A program made the translations under genes and the position numbers. The notes below the pieces were generated by a model. It searched no databases. It saw nothing but the letters and a program-made list of their open reading frames with translations, and was not told the origin of the DNA. 64,000 nt of DNA from Methanomicrobia archaeon (GTDB lineage: Archaea; Methanobacteriota_B; Thermococci; Methanofastidiosales; NM3): positions 5,982 to 69,981 of the forward strand of contig JAUVXU010000009.1 of the NCBI GenBank assembly GCA_030603445.1, given 5' to 3'. Position 1 is the stretch's first letter. Each line of letters opens with the position of its first letter. Below are positions 25,609-33,272 of the stretch, in pieces.

Positions 25609-26398
25609 AATTAGTATCAGGACATTTAATGAAAGACGGAACGGATTGTTTGTGTTTTCATTGTTCATGTTCCTTTTTGGAGTAATTATAGTGGCGATGT
25701 TTGATTCGGTCATACAAAGCTTTGATCTAGATGAATATCTAAGGCAGTTTCCGGAAATTTTCGGTGAAATGTTCGGAAAATCAGTAATTAGCATGGGGGA
25801 GTTTGGCGGATTCATTACAATGGAATATTTCCAGTGGTCATGGTATCTTATCATCCCTATATACTTTGCATTGTACTGCTCAAGCTTCATTGCAGGCGAG
25901 GTCGAAAGCAAGACTGTAGACATACTGTTTGCTTATCCTATCAAGCGCTATGCAATTGTGGTTGGAAAATACCTCTCAGTAACAGCATCCATAATACTTC
26001 TAAATGTTGTAGCGCTTGCTGCGATATATATCGGGATAATTTGGAAAGGCATTGATTATGATATATACTGGGTGGTATGCGCATGTGTACAGGCAGCACC
26101 ATTTCTCTTTGCGTTTGCTGCTCTATTTACTTTAATATCTGTGCTTGAAAGCGAGTCCCGCAAGGCGGCCACATACTCGATGTGCATAGTATTTGTCATG
26201 TTCATGCTTGATACTCTTTCTGCCTTGTCGGATAAGCTAAATACGCTTTCCTACTTAAGTTTCATGAAGTACTATGACCCGGGGAAGATCCTTTCGCAAA
26301 ATATTGTATCATGGGGCAATACTGCGGCACTTCTTGTCGTAACGATTGCATTACTGGGATTATCGATTTATGTATTCCAGAAAAAGGATATTTTGTAA
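25601..26398 (+). CDS. ABC-2 type transporter permease
   Basis: A permease of about 265 residues with six membrane segments. The long loop between helices 1 and 2 (FDLDEYLRQFPEIFGEMFG) and the GEVESKTVDILFAYPIKR segment are typical of ABC-2 permeases. ATG 25601 was chosen over 25589 because GGTGAG lies five bases upstream; it overlaps the ATPase stop by eight bases. A hairpin terminator follows the stop directly. Confidence 0.9.
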   Translation: MIEISIRTFNERRNGLFVFSLFMFLFGVIIVAMFDSVIQSFDLDEYLRQFPEIFGEMFGKSVISMGEFGGFITMEYFQWSWYLIIPIYFALYCSSFIAGEVESKTVDILFAYPIKRYAIVVGKYLSVTASIILLNVVALAAIYIGIIWKGIDYDIYWVVCACVQAAPFLFAFAALFTLISVLESESRKAATYSMCIVFVMFMLDTLSALSDKLNTLSYLSFMKYYDPGKILSQNIVSWGNTAALLVVTIALLGLSIYVFQKKDIL

Positions 26399-26424
26399 GG
26401 AGAATTTTCTCCTGTTTGTTTTTA
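26399..26424 (+). terminator. Hairpin and T-rich terminator after the ABC operon
   Basis: GGAGA-ATTT-TCTCC (26399-26412, immediately after the TAA) followed by a T-rich run to 26424. It separates the TetR-ABC operon from korD, whose own TATA-like box GTTTAAAAG lies at about 26435-26443. Confidence 0.65.
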
Positions 26425-26481
26425 TCATAGCAAAGTTTAAAAGATTGGGCGCTCCTACACTAAAACGTGCGTGGAATGGCC

Positions 26482-26679
26482 ATGATAAGAATTTCGGAAG
26501 AGTATTGCAAAGGGTGTGGATATTGCGTGTTTGCATGCCCAACTGATGCACTAAAAATATCAAATAAGATCAACTTCCGCGGGGTATCAATCCCCCTAAT
26601 AGATGAGAAGGCATGCAAGATGTGCCGGCTTTGCGAGATGATTTGCCCTGATTTTGCTATTGTTGTGGAGGAAGAGTAA
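26482..26679 (+). CDS. korD: 2-oxoacid:ferredoxin oxidoreductase, ferredoxin (delta) subunit
   Basis: A 65-residue two-cluster ferredoxin subunit with CKGCGYCVFACP near the N-terminus and CKMCRLCEMICP near the C-terminus, each binding one [4Fe-4S] centre. It passes electrons from the thiamin enzyme to ferredoxin. ATG 26476 and 26482 are both possible starts; MIRISEEYCKG fits family N-termini. The stop shares bases with the korA ATG (TAATG). Gene order D-A-B-C is typical of the 2-oxoglutarate:ferredoxin oxidoreductase of methanogens. Confidence 0.93.
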   Translation: MIRISEEYCKGCGYCVFACPTDALKISNKINFRGVSIPLIDEKACKMCRLCEMICPDFAIVVEEE

Positions 26680-27827
26680 TGGATATTAATACTATTCTGG
26701 GGCCAAGGGAACAGTTTATACAAGGGGACACGGCATGCGTGTATGGGGCACTGCTTGCAGGGTGCAGCTTTTTTGCAGGGTATCCCATAACACCGGCAAC
26801 AGAGATTTCTGAAGGGATGTCACGGCTTCTACCAAAAATAGGTGGCACATACATTCAGATGGAGGATGAGATAGCATCCCTTGGCGCAATTATAGGGGCT
26901 TCGTGGACTGGAAAAAAGACCATGACAGCAACTTCTGGACCTGGATTTTCACTTATGCAGGAAAATTTAGGATATGCACTAATGACGGAGACTCCCTGCG
27001 TTATAGTTAATGTGCAACGTGGAGGCCCATCAACAGGACAACCCACGCGTGCATCCCAGGGAGATGTTATGCAAGCACGTTATGGTAGCCATGGCGACTA
27101 TGAAATAATAGTGCTATCTCCTTCAAGTGTTCAGGAAATGTTAGATCTTACCATACGCGCATTTAATCTTTCAGAAAAGTATCGCGTTCCAGTGATATTA
27201 CTTGCTGATGAGTCTATAGGGCATATGAGGGAGAAGATAACAATCCCCGAACACACTTTAATAATTAATAGGACTTTGGTTGATATTGATTATACAGAAT
27301 ATAAACCGTTTAGGGCGGGATATCTGCATGCAACAAAAATCCCGGAATTCGACACATTTGGTTCAAAGTATAATACCTACGTCACCGGCCTTACACATAA
27401 CAAAGATGGTTTTCCAGTAACAGGTGACTGGAAGGTGCATAGTGACCTAATAAAAAGATTATCTCGCAAGATAACCGACAACATCGATGATATCTGTGAG
27501 ATGGATTGTCGTTTCCTAAATTATGCAGAGAGCGTCATTATTTCATATGGGATCTCTGCGCGTCCAGCACTATCTGCTGTTGAGATGGCCCGGACTATGG
27601 AAAAAAATGTTGCATACATAAATCTTAAAACCATTTGGCCTTTCAATTATGAGTTTATATCCGAGGTATCTAAACAAGTAGATAAGATCGTGGTAGTTGA
27701 GATGAACATGGGGCAAATCTACCATTGTGTGAAAGAGGCTGTCGAAGGCAGATGCGATGTTGAGCTTGTATCTTCTTTGGGGGGCAGAGTTCCAACACCA
27801 AAAGACATACTAGAGGTGTTGAAATGA
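26679..27827 (+). CDS. korA: 2-oxoacid (probably 2-oxoglutarate):ferredoxin oxidoreductase, alpha subunit
   Basis: A 382-residue alpha subunit. Visible family motifs are GYPITPATEISE, QMEDEIASLGAIIGASW, TATSGPGFSLMQENLGYA and RGGPSTGQPT, followed by the transketolase C-like domain. The lack of a fused gamma domain at the N-terminus and the GPSTGQPT motif point to the KorA (2-oxoglutarate) branch over pyruvate or indolepyruvate enzymes. The reaction joins 2-oxoglutarate and succinyl-CoA in the partial citric acid cycle, consistent with PEP carboxylase being present. Confidence 0.93.
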   Translation: MDINTILGPREQFIQGDTACVYGALLAGCSFFAGYPITPATEISEGMSRLLPKIGGTYIQMEDEIASLGAIIGASWTGKKTMTATSGPGFSLMQENLGYALMTETPCVIVNVQRGGPSTGQPTRASQGDVMQARYGSHGDYEIIVLSPSSVQEMLDLTIRAFNLSEKYRVPVILLADESIGHMREKITIPEHTLIINRTLVDIDYTEYKPFRAGYLHATKIPEFDTFGSKYNTYVTGLTHNKDGFPVTGDWKVHSDLIKRLSRKITDNIDDICEMDCRFLNYAESVIISYGISARPALSAVEMARTMEKNVAYINLKTIWPFNYEFISEVSKQVDKIVVVEMNMGQIYHCVKEAVEGRCDVELVSSLGGRVPTPKDILEVLK

Positions 27828-28630
27828 TATCAAACAAGGAGTTGCATGATAAATACATAAAAAAAGCCATGATGCCTTCAATATTATGTGCTGGTTGTGG
27901 CAATGGGACGGTCCTAAATGCAACATTGCGCGCTATTGATGTCCTCGATATGGATTTGGATAATATGGTGTTTGTTTCTGGAATCGGGTGTTCCTCTAGA
28001 TTAAATGCGTATATCAATGCAGATGCGCTGCATGCCACACATGGGAGGGCGCTAGCATTTGCCACAGGTATAAAGGCAGGTAATCCTAAACTTGACGTGG
28101 TGGTGTTCACTGGAGACGGGGATTGCGCAGGCATTGGGGGCAATCACTTTATCCATGCAATTAGAAGAAACATTGGCTTAACGGTAATTGCAATAAACAA
28201 CTACACATATGGGATGACCGGAGGACAGATGTCGCCGACAACACCTCAAAAATCCATTTCCACTACCTCCCCTTATGGTGCTATTGATCATCCTTTCGAT
28301 CTTGCCGAGCTTGCAAAGGCTGCAGGCGCCCCTTATGTTGCGCGTTGGACTATAGCACACCCATTACAATTACAGCGAGCTATAAAAAAAGGATTGAAAA
28401 ACAATGGTTTCTCCTTTATTGAAGTGCTTTCTCCATGTCCTACATCTTTTTGGAGAAGAAACAAGGTCAGGAATTTTGAAACAATATATAATTGGTATAA
28501 GGAAAACACAGTCACTATCAAAAAAGCAAAAGAACACCCTGATAAGATCCCTATAGGGGAACTTAAGAACATCGATAAGGATGAATGGACCGATTTGTGG
28601 AAATCTCTTGTAAGTGAGGTGAGAATCTGA
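27824..28630 (+). CDS. korB: 2-oxoacid:ferredoxin oxidoreductase, beta subunit (thiamin diphosphate)
   Basis: A 268-residue thiamin diphosphate-binding subunit with the CAGCGNGTVLNA opening, GIGCSSRLNAY, HGRALAFATGIK, the thiamin/Mg motif GDGDCAGIGGNHFIHA ... INNYTYGMTGGQ, and the SPTTP segment. The ATG overlaps the korA stop by four bases (ATGA). At the 3' end the last codons carry the ribosome binding site and the apparent CTG start of korC, so the four kor genes are strongly coupled. Confidence 0.94.
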   Translation: MISNKELHDKYIKKAMMPSILCAGCGNGTVLNATLRAIDVLDMDLDNMVFVSGIGCSSRLNAYINADALHATHGRALAFATGIKAGNPKLDVVVFTGDGDCAGIGGNHFIHAIRRNIGLTVIAINNYTYGMTGGQMSPTTPQKSISTTSPYGAIDHPFDLAELAKAAGAPYVARWTIAHPLQLQRAIKKGLKNNGFSFIEVLSPCPTSFWRRNKVRNFETIYNWYKENTVTIKKAKEHPDKIPIGELKNIDKDEWTDLWKSLVSEVRI

Positions 28631-29160
28631 GAGAGGAGATTCGAATTGTAGGCAATGGGGGCCAAGGAATCATCCTGGCAGGAGTAGTGCTTGGCAAAGC
28701 TGCTACAATCTACAATGGATTGATGGCCACACAGACACAGTCTTACGGCCCCGAGGCCCGCGGCGGTGCATCAAAAACAGAAGTTATACTTTCTGATGAG
28801 GAAATAAACTATCCTTTTATCGGCATGGCAGATGTTCTTGTATCACTTTCTCAGACATCATATACCAAATACATCCATGAGGTAAAAAAAGAAGGCATTA
28901 TGTTAGTAGATACAGACCTTGTGTTGCATCATGCAAATAAGTGCATTGAGATCCCTGCAACTAAAATAGCTATCGAATTGGGGTCTGTAATGATAGCAAA
29001 CATGGTAATGCTTGGTGCATTGTCATCCCTTACAGAACTTGTGACTTTAGAAGCCTTAACCAAGGCCGTGAAAAGTTCTGTGCCCCCCATGTACTTCGAT
29101 ATGAATGTAGCAGCACTTAAGCGAGGGCAAGAATTTGTCGGTGCTATTGAAAAAGATTAG
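28627..29160 (+). CDS. korC: 2-oxoacid:ferredoxin oxidoreductase, gamma subunit, with apparent CTG start
   Basis: About 177 residues. The family N-terminus (REEIRIVGNGGQGIILAG) is encoded from 28630 onward, yet the frame upstream, back to a stop at 28615, has no ATG, GTG or TTG. The only near-cognate start is CTG at 28627, overlapping the korB stop (CTGA), and GAGGTGA lies about four bases before it. Starting at the next GTG (28687) would delete the nucleotide-binding GGQG loop. Later landmarks are QTQSYGPEARGGASKTEVI and SLSQTSYTKY. It completes the KorDABC complex. Confidence 0.88.
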   Translation: MREEIRIVGNGGQGIILAGVVLGKAATIYNGLMATQTQSYGPEARGGASKTEVILSDEEINYPFIGMADVLVSLSQTSYTKYIHEVKKEGIMLVDTDLVLHHANKCIEIPATKIAIELGSVMIANMVMLGALSSLTELVTLEALTKAVKSSVPPMYFDMNVAALKRGQEFVGAIEKD

Positions 29161-29161
29161 G

Positions 29162-29617
29162 GTGGCGAGATACATAGGGCAAGAAGAATGCAAGATATAT
29201 TTTGATTCCCAAGATGATTTAAGCGATAAGGACATCAAACGCATACTAAAATATAAAACGATAGCAATAGTGGGGCTTTCTACAAATACAGAAAAAGCAT
29301 CAAATAACGTCGCGCGCTATATGATTGATAAAGGTTATGATGTCATACCCATAAATCCAAATCATGACACCATACTGGGAATTCCTTGCTACAACTCTCT
29401 AAAAGAACTGCCTAGAAAAGTGGATATAGTGAACATCTTCAGAAGGCCCAACGAGGTTGGCCCAGTTGTGGATGAAGCTATAGCTGTGAAGGCAAAGGCC
29501 GTATGGCTACAGCTGCAAATCGTAAACTTTGAAGCTTATAACAAAGCCCGCGGTGCCGGGCTTGACGTTGTCATGAATCGATGCATAAAGGTAGAACACA
29601 GCCGTCTCTTTGACTAA
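29162..29617 (+). CDS. CoA-binding (YccU-like) Rossmann protein
   Basis: A 151-residue CoA-binding domain protein: AIVGLSTNTEKASNNVARYM, VIPINPNHDTILG, VDIVNIFRRPNEV and VWLQLQI are the family's regular motifs, and MNRCIKVEHSRL ends the fold. It resembles the stand-alone YccU-like proteins, whose role is unclear. GTG 29162, immediately after the korC stop, is the likely start; a TTG at 29135 is less likely. Its place right behind a CoA-dependent oxidoreductase may be meaningful. Confidence 0.85.
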   Translation: MARYIGQEECKIYFDSQDDLSDKDIKRILKYKTIAIVGLSTNTEKASNNVARYMIDKGYDVIPINPNHDTILGIPCYNSLKELPRKVDIVNIFRRPNEVGPVVDEAIAVKAKAVWLQLQIVNFEAYNKARGAGLDVVMNRCIKVEHSRLFD

Positions 29618-29648
29618 GCAATATAAGGCCATATTTATAAAATAGGAT

Positions 29649-30218
29649 TTATTCTAATTCTATACGGCCCTTATCCATACTTTTTATCCTAACAAGAGAG
29701 AAGATTGGCACCCCTGGGCGCTCGAATCTCTTCCTCCCGTTTAAGAATGTTTTTTCTATCACAGTTCCAATACCAACAAGTGTTGCTCCTGCCTGATCAA
29801 CTATGTCGCACATAGCCTTTGTAGCATATCCTTCTGAAATAAAATCATCGATTATAAGGACCCGATCCTTAGAAGTCAGATAAGCTTTTTTTACCATTAT
29901 CTCTAATGTCTGTTCAGTTGTTGCGGATCTTGCAATACCCTTGTAAACATCATTTCCCATTGTCAAAGGTTTAGTTTTACGTGCATATATGATGGGAATT
30001 GAAAGTTTCATTCCAGTTGCCAAAGCAGGAGGTATGCCACTTGCTTCTGCAGTAAGTATCTTAGTTGCCTTCATATCTTTGAAAAGCTCAAAGAATTCGT
30101 CCCCTATTTCGTCCATCATTTTTGAGTCAATCTGGTGATTGAGAAAAGAGTTCACGACAATTATCTTTTCAGATAGAACAGTTGCCTCGTTAAGTATCTT
30201 TCTCTTTAGCGATTCCAT
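29649..30218 (-). CDS. xpt: Xanthine phosphoribosyltransferase
   Basis: Salvages xanthine (and probably guanine) with PRPP to the nucleotide that GMP synthase, encoded next to it, uses. The 189 residues are collinear with Bacillus Xpt: MESLKRKILNEATVLS, VNSFLNHQID, TAEASGIPPALATG, ARKTKPLT, and the PRPP loop VLIIDDFISEGYAT. It is translated after guaA from the same mRNA (nine-base gap). The similarity to the Firmicutes enzyme suggests bacterial origin. Confidence 0.92.
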   Translation of the reverse strand: MESLKRKILNEATVLSEKIIVVNSFLNHQIDSKMMDEIGDEFFELFKDMKATKILTAEASGIPPALATGMKLSIPIIYARKTKPLTMGNDVYKGIARSATTEQTLEIMVKKAYLTSKDRVLIIDDFISEGYATKAMCDIVDQAGATLVGIGTVIEKTFLNGRKRFERPGVPIFSLVRIKSMDKGRIELE

Positions 30219-30227
30219 ATCGACAAC

Positions 30228-31739
30228 TCAGCAAGGTTCTATCGTTTGAGGAGGTTTATGGGAGATAAAGTATGACACTGCAACAACTTCTCCAATCTCA
30301 TTGGTAATGCGCGTGCTGATGCGTTCAAGTAGGTCCCAGGGAAGCTTCACGAAGTTGGCTGTCATAGCATCAACAGACTGCACCACGCGCAAAGCAACCA
30401 CGCGGCCGAACTTTCGCTGATCTCCTACAACACCCACAACACGGTCCTCAAGAAGAACTGCAAAGGACTGCCACACTTTATCATGCCATCCTGAATTCTT
30501 AAGTTCTTCATCCAGTATGGCTGATGCATCACGAACTATGCGTATGTTCTCATCATTGACAGCCCCGGTGATGCGCACAGCTAGGCCTGGCCCCGGGCAA
30601 GGGTGCTGAAGCACTACTTCAGGCGGAAGCCCAAGAGTAGAACCGACAATTCGTACCTCATCTTTATATAATTCCCGTAATGGTTCAATTAATTCGTCAA
30701 AATCAAAGGATTCTGGAAGGCCGCCAACATTATGGTGCGATTTTATGGTCTCAGAGTTGCAGGTAGAACCACTTTCTATCACGTCAGGGTATATTGTTCC
30801 TTGAATGAGATACCGGGCACCTATCTTTTTTGCTTCTTCCTCAAATACTTTAATGAACTCATTTCCAATAATCTTGCGCTTTTGTTCAGGATCGGTAATT
30901 CCTTCTAATTTTTTAAAAAAGCGCTCCTTCGCATCCACAACGATAAGCTTGAGTGAATCACTAAATGTATTTTCGACAAATTCGCGCTCATGTTTTCGCA
31001 ATAATCCGTGATCAACAAAAACAGCATAAAGATTTTTCTTAATTACCTTGGCAGTTATCATAGCGGCTACCGACGAATCAACTCCTCCTGAAAGGGCGAT
31101 TATAGCTTTTTTGTCACCTATTGATTTCTTTATTTTTTGTTCAGCCTCAATCACAAAATCTTCCATTTTCCAATCCCGAGAAATTTCTGCCAGATCTAAA
31201 AAGTTATCAAGCAGTTGGATGCCATGCTCAGTATGATTTACCTCTGGATGGAATTGTAGTGCATAGATCATTCTATCTTTTAATCGGATGGCTGCTGGGC
31301 ACTTATCTGAAGTTGCAATGATATCAAAACCTTCCGGGAGATGCTCAACAGAATCCCCATGGCTCATCCAAACGCGCTCATGCTTGTTAAGGTTTTTAAA
31401 CAAAGGGTCGTCTTTTACAGTAATAGTTGATATGCCATACTCTTTTTTCCCTTTGTTTATGCTGCCTTTGAAGTAATGAACAATGTGGTGCATGCCATAA
31501 CATATGCCCAAAGTTGGAATATTATGTTTGACAAGATATGCAATTAACGTATTGTTAAGGGGGGCATTTTCATCATATATGCTAGATGGGCCTCCTGAAA
31601 GAATCACTGCATCTGCATCGATATCTTTTGGATTAATATCACTACTCACCACTTTAGAATATACATTTAGCTGCCGTATCCTGCGAGCTATCAAATGTGT
31701 GTACTGACTTCCAAAATCAATTATTAGAACAGTGCTCAT
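30228..31739 (-). CDS. guaA: GMP synthase (single-chain, glutamine-hydrolysing)
   Basis: Aminates XMP to GMP. The 503 residues combine a class I glutamine amidotransferase (1-190; nucleophile C80 in GICYGMHH, QFHPEVNHT) and an ATP pyrophosphatase (about 195-385; ALSGGVDSS), followed by the dimerisation domain (PGLAVRI, PQTIEPC end). Most studied euryarchaea encode these as two polypeptides, so a fused chain beside xpt looks bacterial. The predicted message has only a seven-base leader from the TATA box shared with gfcR. Confidence 0.95.
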   Translation of the reverse strand: MSTVLIIDFGSQYTHLIARRIRQLNVYSKVVSSDINPKDIDADAVILSGGPSSIYDENAPLNNTLIAYLVKHNIPTLGICYGMHHIVHYFKGSINKGKKEYGISTITVKDDPLFKNLNKHERVWMSHGDSVEHLPEGFDIIATSDKCPAAIRLKDRMIYALQFHPEVNHTEHGIQLLDNFLDLAEISRDWKMEDFVIEAEQKIKKSIGDKKAIIALSGGVDSSVAAMITAKVIKKNLYAVFVDHGLLRKHEREFVENTFSDSLKLIVVDAKERFFKKLEGITDPEQKRKIIGNEFIKVFEEEAKKIGARYLIQGTIYPDVIESGSTCNSETIKSHHNVGGLPESFDFDELIEPLRELYKDEVRIVGSTLGLPPEVVLQHPCPGPGLAVRITGAVNDENIRIVRDASAILDEELKNSGWHDKVWQSFAVLLEDRVVGVVGDQRKFGRVVALRVVQSVDAMTANFVKLPWDLLERISTRITNEIGEVVAVSYFISHKPPQTIEPC

Positions 31740-31767
31740 ATAATCACATTTAAGATAAAAGAGAAAC

Positions 31768-31777
31768 CTTTAAAAAG
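31768..31777. promoter_or_regulatory. Near-palindromic TATA box in the 54-60 bp guaA-gfcR divergent gap
   Basis: CTTTAAAAAG reads as CTTTTTAAAG on the other strand, so it is TATA-like in both directions. Its centre is about 27 bases from ATG 31800 (gfcR, plus) and about 34 from the guaA ATG at 31739 (minus), placing starts right at or just before both genes. No second TATA-like element is evident in the gap. Confidence 0.55.
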
Positions 31778-31799
31778 TTTATTAATCAAGAATATGTTT

Positions 31800-32513
31800 A
31801 TGAATATGCTTGAGAGTATGAAGTTTAGGATGAAGTCAATACAAGTCCTAAAGATGTTGAAAAGATGGCATACATACAGCGAGCTATCTAAAAAACTTGG
31901 ATTGCCAACAACAGTTTTGAATAGGTATATAATGGGGCGCGTCTTGCCAAACGAGGAACGTGCTCGTGAATTCATCATGTTTTATGAGAAATACTTTAAG
32001 CTTGAGGATGAAATTCTAAAACGAATCACGTTTGATGAGTTCGGATATTTTGATAATTCAGGCATATTATATGATACGCAACTACTTAATAGAATTGCTA
32101 CTCGGGCATTAGACCGATTCGAAAACGTTAACAAAGTCATGACATCTGAGACAGACGGGATACCTATTGCATGCCATATTGCACAAGCATTTGATATAGA
32201 TATGATCTTTACAAGAAAAGAGAAGGAAGTTGGACGCCTCGATTATGTGGAGGAAACCTACATCCCATCATCAATGGGAAAACTTATGTCTCTTTACTTA
32301 CCAAAGCGCTCAGTTAAAAAAGGGGAAAGAGTACTCATCGTAGATGATGTCATACGCAGCGGGGAAACACAACGCGCCCTCTTGCGGCTAGCAAAGAAAA
32401 TGAATGCAGATATTGCCGGATTATTCGCAGTGGTATCTATAGGCGACAAAGGCATTGTGGCACTTGAAAATGAGATACATCCTGATGATCTAGAGATATT
32501 GGTGAAGTTATGA
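31800..32513 (+). CDS. gfcR: HTH-phosphoribosyltransferase transcriptional regulator (GfcR/PurR-like)
   Basis: About 237 residues. The N-terminal helix-turn-helix (about 15-60; YSELSKKLGLPTTVLNRYI) is fused to a PRTase-like domain carrying the PRPP loop VLIVDDVIRSGET near residue 175. Archaeal GfcR-family proteins are DNA-binding regulators with an orotate-PRTase-like sensor domain. Lying divergent from xpt-guaA with a shared TATA box, it probably senses PRPP or a purine/sugar phosphate and controls those genes. The start is one of ATG 31794, 31800 or 31806; 31800 fits a leaderless mRNA. It overlaps pyrK by four bases. Confidence 0.85.
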   Translation: MNMLESMKFRMKSIQVLKMLKRWHTYSELSKKLGLPTTVLNRYIMGRVLPNEERAREFIMFYEKYFKLEDEILKRITFDEFGYFDNSGILYDTQLLNRIATRALDRFENVNKVMTSETDGIPIACHIAQAFDIDMIFTRKEKEVGRLDYVEETYIPSSMGKLMSLYLPKRSVKKGERVLIVDDVIRSGETQRALLRLAKKMNADIAGLFAVVSIGDKGIVALENEIHPDDLEILVKL

Positions 32514-33253
32514 TAGATGCAAGGATCACTAAGGTGATACAAGAAATACCTAAAGTGACCACTCTTTTCTTTGATACTGATTTAGGGGCTAAACCAGGTC
32601 AATTTGGCATGTTCTGGCTTCCAGGAGAAGGGCAGCGCCCGATGTCATTCTCATATGGTAATGCCATAACTGTTAAAAATGTCGGTCCATTTTCAGCAAA
32701 ACTTTCTGCATTGCGACCAGGCGACATGATATCCATTGAGGGGCCATATGGAAATAGTTTCGATATTTCAGGCAGTTCTGTGGTGCTCATAGGCGGCGGA
32801 TTCGGAATTGCGCCTCTTCGATTCGTGGCCCAGGAATGTTACAAAGAAAACATTGCCATCACTTCATTATTGGGTTTTAAATCGTTAGAAGATGTGTTTT
32901 TTGAGAAGGAGCTTAGTAAATATGGTGATGTATATATTGCAACAGAGGATGGAAGTTGCGGTGAAAAAGGCATGATAACATGCCTATTTAACACAGTAAA
33001 ACACGAATTTGACAAAGGGTATTGCTGTGGGCCTGAACGCATGATGGCAGCAGCCATGGAGCATTTCGGAAAGCATATGCCGCTGCAGTTATCGCTGGAG
33101 AGGTATATGAAGTGTGGCATGGGGCTTTGCGGGTCGTGTGAAGTTGATGGGCTATTAGTTTGTAAGGATGGGCCTGTGTTTTATCAGGAGCAACTTGGGC
33201 CGTCATTTGGAAAGTTCAAACGAGACAAAACCGGCCGTAAGATCCCTATATAA
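32510..33253 (+). CDS. pyrK: Dihydroorotate dehydrogenase electron-transfer subunit (PyrK-like)
   Basis: A 247-residue ferredoxin-reductase-like protein: FAD domain with RPMSFSY, nucleotide domain with VLIGGGFGIAPLR, and a C-terminal [2Fe-2S] site with cysteines in MKCGMGLCGSCEVDGLLVC. PyrK normally binds PyrD (type 1B dihydroorotate dehydrogenase) and links it to NAD. No pyrD is adjacent, so the partner is elsewhere or the protein serves another oxidoreductase. Its ATG overlaps the regulator stop (ATGA), hinting that the regulator responds to nucleotide supply. Confidence 0.88.
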   Translation: MIDARITKVIQEIPKVTTLFFDTDLGAKPGQFGMFWLPGEGQRPMSFSYGNAITVKNVGPFSAKLSALRPGDMISIEGPYGNSFDISGSSVVLIGGGFGIAPLRFVAQECYKENIAITSLLGFKSLEDVFFEKELSKYGDVYIATEDGSCGEKGMITCLFNTVKHEFDKGYCCGPERMMAAAMEHFGKHMPLQLSLERYMKCGMGLCGSCEVDGLLVCKDGPVFYQEQLGPSFGKFKRDKTGRKIPI

Positions 33254-33272
33254 TCATACAAGGGAGAAGACA

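Noticed and set aside
28636-28650. GATTCGAAT sequence resembling a tRNA T-loop
   Set aside because: It is inside the conserved korC N-terminus, and no cloverleaf can be formed around it.
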